Below, piece by piece: positions 47,235 through 59,130 of a DNA stretch of 64,000 nt (its first letter is position 1; each line of letters opens with the position of its first letter). A program made the position numbers and the translations under genes. The notes below the pieces were generated by a model. The model was not told the DNA's origin and searched no databases. It saw nothing but the letters and a program-made list of their open reading frames with translations. This stretch comes from Nicotiana tabacum (Eukaryota > Streptophyta > Magnoliopsida > Solanales > Solanaceae): NCBI RefSeq assembly GCF_000715075.1, contig NC_134082.1:211863948-211927947 (forward strand), read 5' to 3'.

Positions 47235-50200
47235 CTATCTCCCATATGGGTGATATCTGCCGGAACCAGCACCACCATAGCTTCCCCTACTACTTCCATA
47301 CATTGAACCTCCAGTACCATCTCCTCCTCCATAACCACCGCCAAGACCAGCACCATATCCACTGCCATATCCACCGCCACCGGCAGCATATCCTCCATAA
47401 CCTTCACTAGGTCCCCCATAGCCACCACCAACATCATAACCTCTACCAAAAGCTCCACCATAACGGCTAGAATACCCAAAAGAAGCCTCCTCCCTAAAGC
47501 CTCCATAGGCACCACTGCCACCATATGCTCCATATCCACCCATTCCCGCTCCACTATATCCACCAAATGCACTGGATCTACCACCATAGGGGCCACCGGA
47601 CCTATAAGGACCACCAGCACCAAAGCCAGAGTCTCCATAACCACCATAAGCATCTGAAAATCCACCACCAAATGAAGCTCTCGGATGACCTTGGCGCTTG
47701 GATGGAGCTGGCAGTGGTGCATTAGGTCTCTTCGGCTCAGCCTTCTTGATCTCCACCTATTAGCCAAATTAGAAAAAAAGGATAGCAATTGAGGCAACTT
47801 GAGCATTCTCACTCGATGATAAGCTTGACAGAAGATATAAAAGTATGTGGCACAATGAACATAAGTATATTATACAGTCCAATACATAAACACTCAGTTT
47901 CGGAAAGACGGAAACTATATGACCTCCCAACATTTTGTCAAGACGTAGAACTTACGAAGCACGCACAAGATGCACGGCAAATTCTGCTTCTCTATTCATT
48001 CACTCATTCTTTTCAAGAAAAAAGAAGAAAGAACATAAGCCCAATATCCCATTCAATTTAAGGACATTTGCCAGAAGGCCCAGAACATAAATAAAAAACA
48101 TAATAAGAATATATATTCAAGAGTGCAACATTGGCAACAAAATCATGTCCAAAGAAGATAAAGAGAAATGCTTTATATTTTATTGTTCTTGAGCTGAGGG
48201 TCTTCCGGAAACAGCCTCTCTACCTTCGTAAGGTAGGGGTAAGGTTTGCGTACACACTACCCTCCCCATACTACCCTCCCCAGACCCTACTTGTGGGATT
48301 TCACTGGGTTTATTGTTGTTGTGGTTGTTGCTTATATTTTACAAGTTCACCGAAACAATCTAGAAAAAAGTGTCACAGACTAATTAAAGCACACTACGAC
48401 TATACTGACCTGGGTTCCAGCAAAATCAAGCCTGTTTCCATTAGCCAAGATATCCTCAACAGATTTTTCTGAGTCAAAAGTAATGAATCCAAAGCCACGA
48501 GAACGACCAGTAGAATGGTCACGCATGATCTGGTGCTCGTTCACCTCTCCGAACTTTAAAAAGAAGTCTTTGAACTCATCTGAAATATAAAATGCAAGTA
48601 ATACCTCAAAGACTTGTTTCAGAAGAATCCAACTAGTAAGGAAAGGGAATAAGTTTCAAGCTACAGAAAAATAACCTTCACTAACTGTTGTTGGGATGCC
48701 GCCCACAAAAATCTTCTTCGTCTTGAAATCTTTGGAGCTGGAACCTCCTCCTCTAGGTATAGTTCGCTTGATTTCCACCTGACACATCAAAATATCAGCA
48801 TGAGGACCCAATTTTTCCATCCAAAAGAAAATAAAAGGCAAATGAAAGTGCAAACTAGTAATTATAAGAACGACAATTTATTAAAACACTGGTATTCACA
48901 TGAAAACACCCCCCAAAAAATATAACCTTACTTGTTTTCCATTTATAATGTGGTCTTCCTCAATGACTTTGTCCACAACAGACGGGTCCAAATAAGTCAC
49001 AAAACCAAACCCGCGTGGCTGCCCTGTTCGTCTGTCCTTCATAATCACGGAATCAATAATCTCACCATATTTACCAAAGTGCTTGACAAATTGAGCTGCA
49101 GATATACATGTAACATTAGAGGCATGAAAGCGAGTTAAAGAAAACTAGTTTAGCAGGAGAGCAAAACAAGGATGAAAAGGCAACAAACCTGAAGTTGTTT
49201 CTCTAGCCAAGCCCCCAATAAATATCTTTCTGCATGGCCACCAAGTAAATTGATTAATAGAATAAATACATGAGCAAATTGATTAATAAGAACATTCAAT
49301 CAAAACAGTGATTCCAAACCAACAAATAGGTAATTACTATGTGAGAAGGACCACGCATACGAAGGAGTTCAGAAAGGCACAACAGACAGCTGCTACGTTA
49401 AGATTTTGTCGAATAATAATCAGAATAAAAGAAAATCTAAAAGACATACACTGAAACTCTTGCTGACAGTAGACTATAGTGTTGACAAAGATAAACACGT
49501 AGACAAGCGGCAGAGAAGAAAAAGATAATAAATATACATGTGCAACTTGATTAAAAAGATAACTTCCAGCCAAAACAATGAGTTAGGCCAAACCAACAAC
49601 TAAGTAACACCTACAAGAACAACCCCATATAGAAAAAAAACAATGCAGAAAAGATTGGTGCTAAGTTAAAATATCATCCAATACAAATCAGAACAGAAGT
49701 AAACCAAAAGATGTATACACAACTCTCTCTCTGACAGTAAATTACAGTGTTGTCAAAGTTGAAAAGTGTACCCAAGCAGAGAGTAAATGAAGAAAAATAA
49801 ATATACATGCAATGCAATAAAGAAAATAACACAAAAAACAATTAAGCAGTCAAAGAAATTGGAAAATAAATCAAATTAAGCAAAATATAGGTAGTAAATA
49901 TCATGTCAATCAAATTCAAAACCCATCTCAAATATATGTTTCATACGCAAAATGAAATTTTAAGTTTCTAATTCAAATCTAATGACTAATTTATCATACT
50001 TAACTTCAAACTCAAATCCTAACCATCCACATATCCGTTCATTGTGTTTCCTTAACAATTAATACATCACTTTACCAACTATATTCTCTGTTCTCTGCCC
50101 GCCCTTTTCAGATTAAGGCACGCAAAGTTCCCAGCTTCAGGAACTAACCGTGTCCCATTTAACAACAGAGGTAAATTCACCTGTGTAACTACATAACTAG

Positions 50201-50488
50201 AGGTCAGTCCTAATACCAAGCAAAAAAATTCAGCATGGTTTTGGATAAAAGGAAAATGTAACAGAATAACAGAATCGAGCGATATTCACACACTCACACA
50301 CACAAAGAGAGGGAGAGGGGAAAGGAGAAAGCAGTAAAATACCCAGGACTAGCACCATCTCCAGTATGAGGTTGAGAGGCGCCGACGTCGTCGTTTTGAT
50401 GGTCAGGAGATGTTCTTAGGTCATTAGTTTCTTCTTCCTCCAACTTAATATTAACACCATTTAAAGTAATCCCATTCTGTTCGTCCAT
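47235..50488 (-). CDS. Heterogeneous nuclear ribonucleoprotein, two RRMs and Gly/Tyr-rich tail
   Basis: Exons 50488-50343, 49229-49189, 49095-48932, 48778-48676, 48579-48410 and 47756-47235 join in phase to 1146 nt, 381 aa. Residues 1-48 are acidic (KLEEEETNDLRTS). RRM1 (about 50-125) has RNP2 KIFIGGL and RNP1 RGFGFVTY. RRM2 (about 139-215) has KIFVGGI and RGFGFITF. From about 225 the protein is Gly/Tyr/Ser-rich with repeats such as YGGYGDSGFGAGGPYRSGG and ends GRYHPYGR. This is the plant hnRNP A/B or Musashi-like design, acting in nuclear mRNA processing, export or stability; the tail probably drives self-association. The ATG at 50488 is used since the frame upstream has no ATG. The promoter has a TATA box and telo box. 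A TS-type repeat lies in intron 5. Confidence 0.95.
48183..48329 (+). mobile_element. 5'-truncated TS-type SINE in hnRNP intron 5
   Basis: Reads ttcttgagctgagggtcttc, then ggtaggggtaaggtttgcgt, ccccagaccctacttgtggg and a (TTG)-rich tail. Flanks gctttatatttta (48170-48182) and gcttatatttta (48330-48341) form a 12-13-bp target duplication. Contains a small internal duplication of ctaccctcccca. Confidence 0.85.
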
Positions 50489-50570
50489 TAAGAACACTGG
50501 AGATGCTTTGAAAGAAAGAAAGTTCGTTCAAAGAATTGGTTCTGATCTAGTTACAGAACGTTGTCGGCGC

Positions 50571-50591
50571 CCTTATATACCTAAACCCTAG
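50571..50591 (-). promoter_or_regulatory. TATA box and telo box of the hnRNP gene
   Basis: On the minus strand gtatataagg (50580-50571) is a TATA box about 85 bp upstream of the start codon. Just upstream of it, aaaccctag (plus 50583-50591) is a telo box, frequent in promoters of plant translation and RNA-handling genes. Confidence 0.6.
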
Positions 50592-50647
50592 AAAGTTTTA
50601 TGGGGAACGTTGGATTTAATCATCTGCCCTAATAAGTCTGATTTAGC

Positions 50648-50727
50648 GCGACTTATAATCGCATTCGACAAGTGTGACTTATAAAACGCATTCCAGCAAT
50701 GCGACTTATTAATCGCACTCTATTATA
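50648..50727. repeat. Three degenerate 26-27-bp tandem repeats upstream of the hnRNP promoter
   Basis: Units starting at 50648, 50674 and 50701 each begin g(c/t)gacttat and continue to an (a)cgca box. The first and third contain gcgacttat-aatcgca, an imperfect palindrome. They lie 70-155 bp upstream of the TATA box. Confidence 0.65.
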
Positions 50728-52025
50728 CCAGTTATATTCGCGCGCATTTAAAAATGAGATACATAATTGCATTATATCAGAGAAGTTTACAATTTTACCA
50801 TTGTTTATAGTAAATAAAAATTTAAAATAAGAAATTAAAGTTATTTCAGTTTCTTATGTATTTTTATCCCCCTGAAACTAATAGGAATTCTAGCCTACTC
50901 ACTTATTATTTTTTACTAGTATTAGTACTCGCGCTATGCGCGGACAAATCATTTCAAATTGCGATGTAGGTTGTTTGAATCATCTACAAATAACCTTAAA
51001 ATATAAACCTCTCAGATAAAAATTATATAACATGAGAATTTAATTATGAAGCCGGATATGAAATTATTGTTCAAATCTCGTAGTGAGCAACCAATCTTTT
51101 TAATATATATTTGTAGCAACCTAACCCCTTGATTTTGGTACTTGCATTTCGTTCCGCTATCGATATTAATGAATACTAAACATGTCATATGGTGATCTAT
51201 CTTGTTCGAGTACATTAGATCATATTATTTTAATAAAATTCTTACTATCGCTTTATTTTTATCTGGAAGTCAAATATGACTTATTCATCACATTATTTTT
51301 ACGTAAATTCTTCTTTTTTTTTGTTCTTTTCTTGTAGTTATTGTATTATTTAATATTTAATATTATTATACTATCATATAATTTTTTATTAGCTTATAAT
51401 TAAATTAGTCTTGCTTATTATCCTGTTAATAGTATTTAATAAAAATAAATGTTTTATTCTTGAAATTTGATATATTTTTATGTTTTTATCCTCTTATTCA
51501 TAATATTTTAATCATTTAAATTTATCAGTAATATTTTTAAAGATAATTTCATTATTTTATTTTATCTATTTTTAAATTAATTTAAAGTATAAGTATCCTC
51601 TCACTACCTCCATTTTTTTATATACTTTCTCTTCCCTACAATAAATTTTAATTAGTTATATATTAATGTTTTACCTATAACCAAAATAATGTCATGTTTT
51701 GTTTTAAATTGTAACTTTTAATTAGTATAAAATATTAATATGTAAGTTATTTGATTATCATGTTCCAAATGTATTGAGTTCTCTTATAATTAATTTTGTA
51801 TTAGATGCAGTTACATTTTATTTCTTTTTAGCTATAAGATACAATTCAATTTTTAATTTTCATTAGTAAGATTACCAATATTAGAAATTTATTTTATATT
51901 TTTAAAATTTTATTTAATCATATAAAAAAATTCTTAATTTTTTTAACACATTATTTCTAAATATTGTAATAATATTTTTAATGTGATTTTATTTATTTAC
52001 GTAATATTTTCAAAAACAAAAAAAT

Positions 52026-53902
52026 CTCATCTTAAATTCAAATAATTCTTATCATTTAATTTTTTAAACTGGACCGCATTTTCAAAAAATTATGCTATGC
52101 GTTCAAGCTCAAACTAACTGCACTGTATTCAGATATTAATCATATTAAAATAAATTCATAATTGTTTAAACATATTAAATCTAAATGTTGTAGTAATATT
52201 TTCACTCTCATTTAATTTCTTTAAATAATTTTTCTTTCTTTTTTAGTTGTAATATACAAATTTAATTTTTGTAAAATTACCTATATTAGAAATTTATTTT
52301 GTAATTTAAAATTTTTTTTATTATTATTATTTTATTTTTCATAAATAAGACTTCAATTTCATGGTATTATCCATAATTTGAAAATTTGCATCATATTGTT
52401 AAGAACATTCTAATCTCAAATTCAAATAGTCTTTTCTTTTCATTTCTAATAATTTAACGTAATTTTGCTATTTTTTTAATCTAATATATATTCTTATTGC
52501 GGGCATACAAGGATGGATAAGATTAGGAATGAAGATATTCGAGAGAAGGTGGGTGTGGCCCCCATGGAGGACAAGATGCGGGAAGTGAGACTCAGATGGT
52601 TCGGGCACATTCAGAGGAAGAGCACTGATGCACCGGTGAGGAGGTGTGAGCGACTGGCTATAGTGGGCACGCAGAGAGGTAGAGGGAGACCTAAGAAGTA
52701 TTGGGGAGAGGTGATCAGACATGACATGGCACGACTTAGGATTACTGAGGACATGGCCCTTGATAGGGATTTATGGAGGTCGGGCATTAGGGTTGTAGGT
52801 TAGGGGAGAGTGTGAATATTTCTACAATACAATAGAGGGAGACTATCCAGTTAGGAGTTAGACTAGGAATGTCATTGGTCGTCTATTGAGGCAGGGCTTT
52901 ACCTTCTAGTTGTACTATACCAGCCATCTATTTCGTATTTTCGTATTTTCGTATTTAATATCCTATATTTCATATTTCATATCTCTTATATATTGTTGTT
53001 ATTTTTATTACGCATTTTTATGGTACTAATATATCATCTCCTATTGTTTTTTGAGCCGAGGGTCTCCTGGAAACAGCCTCCCTACCCTTCGGGGTAGGGG
53101 TAAGGTCTGCGTACATATTACCCTCCCCAGACCCCACTTGTGGGATTATACTGGGTCGTTGTTGTTGTTGTTGTTGTATCACTATGTATTAACTTGTAAC
53201 TTTATTTAATATCTTTATCAACTACTTTTATTTAATAATATAAGATAAATATATAATATTTTAATTATAAAATAAATATTTATTTTGTTTTAAAAATATT
53301 GCTTGAAAATTTTAAATTATTTAAAATTTAATAATATTTTTAAGTATTGTATATTTACTTTATTTTATTTTATAAACTTGTGGTTTATAAATGTCCTTAC
53401 ATTATCTCTAATTTATTTTTAATGTTCAATATTTTTAGTTATTGATTTTACTATTAGACTTGAGTTATGTGGACTTATATTATGACTTTTCTTATCATAA
53501 TATAAAAGCTTTCTCATCTCGAATTTAAATAAGTTTTACCCTTTTTCCTATGATAAAAAATCTGAATTTTTATTTTTTTTTCTATTTATTCTTTATTTTT
53601 CATTTTATATTATTCAATACCGAATATTATTACATTGTCATGTGAATTTTTATTATCATGTTTGAATTTAGTATCTATTTTTACCACACTCGTTCTAATA
53701 TAATATAGATATAAATTAAAAAACTTTCTCATCTCAAATTCAGATAATTTGTATCATTCTATTTTCTTAATTGAACCATATTTTTAAAAAATATGTTATG
53801 CTTTCAAACTTAAACTAATTGAACTCAATTCAAATATTAATCATAAAAAATATTTTCTTAATTATTTGAACACATTATATCTAAATATTGTAGTAATATT
53901 TA
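52026..53902. repeat. Two diverged ~177-bp direct repeats inside the Helitron
   Basis: 52026-52203 and 53727-53902 share the order tctcatct(t/c)aaattca, then ...ttatgctatgcgttcaagctc / ttatgctttcaaacttaaac, and atctaaat(g/a)ttgtagtaatatt. They fit the idea of two related Helitron copies, one inside the other. Confidence 0.6.
52500..53178 (+). mobile_element. 3' end of an RTE-type LINE running into a TS-type tail
   Basis: The open frame 52513-52803 reads [31 protein letters not shown], and [17 protein letters not shown] and stops. This is the C-terminal tail commonly left from RTE-clade LINE reverse transcriptases. The 3' UTR follows, and from 53047 it becomes gagccgagggtctcctggaa to ttatactgggtcgttg and (TTG)n, the same tail as the TS SINEs. 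The element is strongly 5'-truncated, so the RT core is missing. No clean target duplication was seen. Confidence 0.8.
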
Positions 53903-54261
53903 CGTATAAAATATTCATTTGCACGATTTATCAATATTAATATGAATTTATTATTCTTGCTATTAAAATATCTTTTGCTGATGATTTAATTTTTCTCTTA
54001 CCTTATAAATAATTTATATACTTTATGTAAGATCTTATTTTGCTGCTTGAATTTATTTAAATTTTAAACTCAATAAATCTTTAAATATCTTAAGTAAATT
54101 TTAGTTTTATTTTATATTTTAACTTACTCCAAAGTATAATAGTCATAGATTATCTCAATTTACATCTTTATATATTTTTATTTTTTTATTACAGTTTTTA
54201 ATTAATTTTTCACCTCCATATTTCTAGCTAATATAGAAGAAAATCTATGAGTGGATCAATA

Positions 54262-54345
54262 TATAGATATAGATATAGATACAAATATACATATAAATAT
54301 AGATACAAATATACATATAAATTTAATTATAGATATATAGATTAG
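54262..54345. repeat. tagata/tacata microsatellite-like repeat
   Basis: Runs of atagatatagatatagata followed by two copies of atagatacaaatatacatat. Lies in the Helitron near its 5' end. Confidence 0.7.
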
Positions 54346-54523
54346 ATTTGTCTAAGATCTATTTAGATTATGTATAAGATTTATTAAACTACTTCCATTA
54401 ATTATGTTTCTATATATAATTTCTAATTATTAATGTTGTTCTAAAATTGCCAAGTGGCTTTATTTTAGCTTGCCACTTGGCTTAACCACAATGCATACTA
54501 CTATCCTTTTAATATAATATAGA

Positions 54524-55300
54524 TATAGATATAGATTACTTTGCTACTTTGTTCGACATTATATTTTTATTATATCTTTTTTATTATGCTTTATTTTATA
54601 ATGAGTGGAAAAACATCAACAAAAAACATAAAAAATGAAGTTTTCAATCTTGATGCGGGGTGATGAAATTTTGAATTACGGAGAAGTGGAATCTAATTTC
54701 ATTTCATTAAAAAAGTGAGGTTTTATTGGGAACCTCCATAACATGACTTAATTTTAATCTCGAAAACTTAGTTTAAGAAAATAATGTATTTATTTGCCTA
54801 GATTAGTTCGCTACGACATCAAAAATAAGCTAATATAATGAATATTCATTTGATCTATAATGTTGATCAATTATTGCAATATTTGAAATAATATTACCAA
54901 AATTAACTGAAAATTTAAATATTAACACATTCCACACCAGTCTATCCATCTATCTATATTTATCAATATCTATACATATATACTATATTAAAAGCACGAA
55001 TGGTCTTAATGAAATATCGTTCGCTTTTTTTACCCTTTAAACATAGAGTTCACACTAGATAAATTAGTAATTTAATGTATTCCGTAATATTTAGGACTTC
55101 AAAATCTACTAAATTTTATTTATTAAGTTTTTTCTTATTTTAACTACTTTGTAAGAAATTTGTTGTATTTAGAATTTGTTTTTTTTTTTTGGGGGGGGGG
55201 GGGAGGTGGAGGGATTAAATTATTTTATTGCCAAGTAAAAGTATTTACAGTAACACAAATCGAAAAAAAATTGAAGTTGGACATCCATAACTTCGAGAAG
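54524..55300. other. AT-rich, no gene; long T/G run
   Basis: Contains a plus-oriented Helitron-like 5' string (tatactatattaaaagcacg near 54980) and a T13-G13-type run at about 55176-55202. Nothing coding is supported. Confidence 0.4.
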
Positions 55301-55309
55301 TTTTATTGC

Positions 55310-56272
55310 AAAAATTGCACGGGGCGCCCTATTTGGTCGCCCCCATTTAACCTATACTCATTTTTATAAAAACTTTTAATTTGTACCCACTTTTTAAACA
55401 ACTTCAGCTCTCTTTCTCCTCCCCTTCAGTACCTCACCAGAAGAAAGCAAGGTTGTGTTTTAATATTTATAAATAACAATGGAATAGTAGTATCAACAAA
55501 GTGAAGAGAAAATGCAGTTCTTTAAATGCATGAATACTAAAGGGGAACTAGATGAAAAAATGGAAAACTCAGAGCTTAATACCGTTTTCTATGATATCTT
55601 ATTTTGCTTGATCAAGAACAAAGTGATGAGAGTCTTGCAAAAATGATGGAAACGCTGAGATGCCTCCTATGGGGTTCATAAATGAAGTTTCTAATCAACT
55701 GAGAAATGCTATGAAACTGCATCTTTTTAACTATGATATGATAAGAGATAATAGAGTTGGAAATCGATATCTTATTATTGATATTAATTACTTCTCTGGT
55801 TATGCTAAATTGTCTGAATATGAAACTATGTTGACTCCTTGTTTTCTTGATCTTGCACAACATAAGTGAAGCAGAGATGCTCGTAATTTGGAGAATAAGA
55901 TTCATGAGGCATATTCTAATGGTCAGAATAAGACTCATGAGACAGATTCTAATAGTCACTATCTAACGAAATATCAATTTGAAGCTAGCTTAGAAATATT
56001 AAACTTCAGCTCTAGAGCTGAAGTTTCCCAGTTACAACACAAAATTTCAGCTCTACAGTTGAAGTTTCCCAGTTACAACACAAAAACTTCAGCTCTAGAG
56101 CTGAACTTCAGGCCCGGCTACTAGAATGCTGAAATTTTGCGTGATTGCCTTTGCTACTTCAGCCCCGTGTGCTGAAGTTATGCGAAAAAGCGGGTACGCT
56201 TTCAATTCTTTTTGCAAAGCAGGCACAAGTTGAAATATGATACAAAAACGGGTATAGATGCAAATGCCCCAG
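55310..56272. mobile_element. Unclassified inverted-repeat element with aacttcagctc motifs
   Basis: The left end (ttgcacggggcgccctatttgg-like, aacctatactcatttttata) and the reversed right end (ggggcatttgcatctatacc, cgtttttgtatcatatttca) align as an imperfect inverted repeat of about 100 bp. The interior has three tandem units with cttcagctctagagctgaag palindromes at 56003-56108. Two short open frames inside (55660-55869, 55888-56124) look non-conserved. Confidence 0.45.
56003..56108. repeat. Tandem 41-46-bp units with a 20-bp palindrome
   Basis: The perfect palindrome cttcagctctagagctgaag appears at about 56005. A variant with ctacagttgaag follows after ttcccagttacaacacaaa, and a third unit ends ctctagagctgaacttcag. 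The spacer tttcccagttacaacacaaa is repeated exactly. Confidence 0.85.
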
Positions 56273-56277
56273 TTTTA

Positions 56278-56443
56278 TTTTGTGTCTCATACAACTTACA
56301 CTAGTTATATGAGGCTCCTTTTTGTCTCACAAATTTGCGGACCCCAATCTTACACTTCTGAGTCCACAGAAATCTGGGTCCACAAAACTTTGAGATAGAA
56401 AAGTTACCTCATACAACTAGTGTCAGTTGTATGAGACACAAAA
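56278..56443. mobile_element. 166-bp MITE with long inverted ends and TA duplication
   Basis: The first 37 bp (ttttgtgtctcatacaactt...) and the reversed last 37 bp (ttttgtgtctcatacaactg...) differ at two or three positions. TA flanks both sides (56276-56277, 56444-56445), consistent with a Stowaway-like insertion. Confidence 0.85.
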
Positions 56444-56513
56444 TAAATTTTTCCCATAACTTCCTATACAACTGACATCTTTCCCGCCCCATCCAACATT
56501 CCAACTATACAAC

Positions 56514-59130
56514 CTACATCTCATCTCTAAAGCTAATTTGGTTAGGAATTATTCCCCATTTCATCAATCTGTCATTTGTATATAGCCTTCCGTGATTTGC
56601 TATTGTCAATAAAAATGTCCATTTTGAACACCCTAAGTTATTACACACCATTCTCCTACATGGGACCTTTGGAAGCCATCCTCTGATAAGTGTTTTTAAT
56701 GGAGAAACTTTGCATCTCCAGAACATCATTCAATGTATATCCCGTCTGCTCCATGTACTCGTTAGCATGGGCGGTCATTCCATAAAGCAAGTAAAGTAAT
56801 CGCTTTAGGCACAATATTTGTGGGGGCCCATTTTTTGTCACACCTAATAAAGTATTTATAAGTTTAAAAAAGGGTTCTGTAAAGTGAAATTTTTTATTTC
56901 TTTCTAATAAATATAGAGAAGAAGGATTTGCAACTGCTATAATTTCTACCAAGGAAATTGCACTTGAAATGAATATCGAACCCGAATTTTGTAAGAAACG
57001 TGTGATATATAGGAGGTAACAATTTGATGCGAATGTTGATAATGAAATTTCAAAATCTTTCGAAGAGTCCTTTAGAGTTGATTACTTTTATACATAATAG
57101 ACAAGGCTATTTTTTCACGTCAAAATAGATTTGAACAATTCGAAGCATATGAAAATATTTTTGGTTTTCTATTTGGCATTAAAAACTAAGATCACTAGAT
57201 GTTGGAAATTTGAAAAAATATTGCTTTAATCTTTATTGTTCCTTAAAGCATAATAATCAATTTGATATTGATGGTTTAGATTTATTTTCTGAATTAAAAA
57301 TATTAAGAAAAATAGTATAATTAGAAAATAATAGTTTAATTGATACACTTAATCAAATAAAAAGAATTAATGCTTTTACAAATGCCTAAATTGCTTATGG
57401 AATAATGTTCATAACTCAAGTTACCGTTGCTTCAGCGGAAAAAAGTTTTCAAACTTAAAATTGATAAAATCTTATCTAAGAACAACACTGTCACAAGAAA
57501 GGTTAGGTGGATTCCCTATGTTGTCAATTGAGAAATACTAAGAAAATTAAATAATTATGTATCAAAAAAATAGACATCAAATCAATTTTAAAAAAATTAA
57601 GGCCTCTCGTAAAGTTTGGTTTTAGGCCACAAAATTCATCGGGTTGCCCCTGCTCCTTAGCCTTCAAAAAATTTCTAATCATCCATGATGCTTGTTTGAG
57701 CTCTAGACCTCGTGCAGATCTATCATTGATGTAGTATGAGTGAATCCACTTGATCCATAGTCTGTCCTTCTTGCATAAGCACCACAAATGCTTGTAAATT
57801 GCAGCTTTGTTCCATACTGCTATGTTGGTTACATTCAGCCCACTTGCAACTTTTGGCATACATATTGTATCCCAAGCAATAAAGCTTTTTTTGACTGTTC
57901 CACCCCTCATGTCCATAGATATTTTTTACAGATTGCTTCCATTAAATTGATCACTTTCTTAGCCAAAATGAAGATTTGGGACCAGTAGACCTGTATAGCC
58001 ACCAAAATACTTTTTATCAGTTGTAACCTTCCTGCATAAGATAAGAATTTTGCTATCCAGGATGTCACTCTGCCTAGCATTCTCTCTATCAAAGGTTCGC
58101 ATTGCAATCTGCATAGTGTTTAACCTTTTAGTGCATAAGGGGACCCCTAGATATTTCACTGGTAGTTCTCCTTTGGAGAAGCCTAGATTATTAATAGTTT
58201 CTTGTTGTTGTTCCATGGTTACTCCTCCAAAGAATATTGAGCTTTTGCTTGCATTGATTCTAAGGCCAGATGCTAGAGAGAAGTTATTGAAATATGTATA
58301 GAGCAACTGGATTTAGATAATGTCTCCCTGCAAAATAAATGAATGTCATATACAATTTCAAGTTGCACTATTCTCATTTTTTCACATTTCGGATGGTAGT
58401 TGAAATCAGGGATTTGCTGTAAAGATCTGAAGACTCTAGTCAAATAATCCATTCATAATACAAACATGAATGGTGACAGGAGATCTCCTTGTCTTATACC
58501 TTTCCTTGTATCAAAAGGTTGACCATGTTCCCATTAATCATGGTAGAATAAAATATTGTCTTGATGCATTACATATCTATTTAATAAATTCTTCAGGAAA
58601 TGCCATATCCATCAGGATCTGTTAAATGAATGCCCATTCCAAGGAATCGTAGGCTTTTTGTATATCCATTTTCATCATACATCTAGGTGAAAGCCCCTTC
58701 CTGCCATAGCCCTTTACTAGTTTATGCCCTATTATGATATTGTTTGTGATTACTCTCCCTGAAACAAACGCAGATTGACAATTATCAACAAGATCATCCA
58801 TGACTTTATGAAGCCTCATTGTTAAGATCTTGGATATGATTTTATTCAAGGCAATGCGAACAAGATAATGGGTATATATTCTTTAATTGCTATGGGATTT
58901 TTGACTTTTGGTGATAGTGTTACTGAAGTAACGTTAATTGGATTCCACATCTCCTTTGTGGTAAAGAACTGTTACACTGTCTCAGTCACTTCTGGTCCAA
59001 TGGCCATGCTTTCTTAAAAATATATGCATTAAGTCCATCAATACCAAGAGCTTTTATATCATCAGTACTCTTTAGAGTTATATAAACCTCTTCACTTATT
59101 ATTGGTTTGGTTGCATCTGTTGGCAAAGGC
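56514..59130 (-). pseudogene. Non-LTR retrotransposon (LINE) reverse transcriptase remnant
   Basis: Broken minus-strand frames keep LINE order. RT part: KILTMRLHKVMDDLVDNCQS, AFVSGR and KMDIQKAYDSLEWAF at 58849-58622, then FNNFSLASGLRINASKSSIF and LPVKYLGVPL at 58306-58130. Next come RVTSWIAKFLSYAGRLQLIK at about 58075, KSFIAWDTICMPKVASGLNV, and finally the zinc-finger end TIANHGRLYTNDRLMKWGI near 56600. Stops and shifts are frequent and the FADD catalytic region is decayed, so it is dead. It is interrupted by the hAT fossil at 56766-57652; sequences on the two sides continue each other. Confidence 0.85.
56766..57652 (+). mobile_element. hAT transposase fossil inserted in the LINE
   Basis: Flanked by ctcgttag (56758-56765) and ctccttag (57653-57660), a 7/8 match to an 8-bp hAT duplication. 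Ends catgggcggtcat and gggttgcccctg are imperfect inverted repeats. Inside, the plus strand keeps shreds of a hAT transposase end, including NIFGFLFGI-like text, VTVASAEKSF-like text in broken frame, and LKLIKSYLRTTLSQERLGG followed by FPMLSIEKY, the C-terminal dimerisation region. Many stops show it is long dead. Confidence 0.75.

Larger units (their letters stand above)
50916..54523 (-). mobile_element. Non-autonomous Helitron, 3.6 kb
   Basis: On the minus strand the element starts TCTATATTATATTAAAAGG after a host A (54524) and ends with the hairpin CGCGC-ATA-GCGCG (50930-50942), about ten bases, and CTAG before a host T (50915). A 5' TC, a subterminal GC hairpin, a CTRR end and A/T insertion are the Helitron signature. 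The interior is AT-rich without Rep/helicase coding. It has been invaded by an RTE-type LINE tail (52500-53178). A second similar 5' end (taatataatataga at 53699-53711) suggests another Helitron copy nested inside. Confidence 0.7.

Noticed and set aside
47129..47812. Long valine/methionine-rich frame opposite in phase to the hnRNP tail
   Set aside because: It is a shadow of the Gly/Tyr-rich exon; the composition is an artefact of GGT/TAT codons.
50489..50497. Earlier start for the hnRNP
   Set aside because: The codon at 50497 is GTG, so the first ATG (50488) is used.
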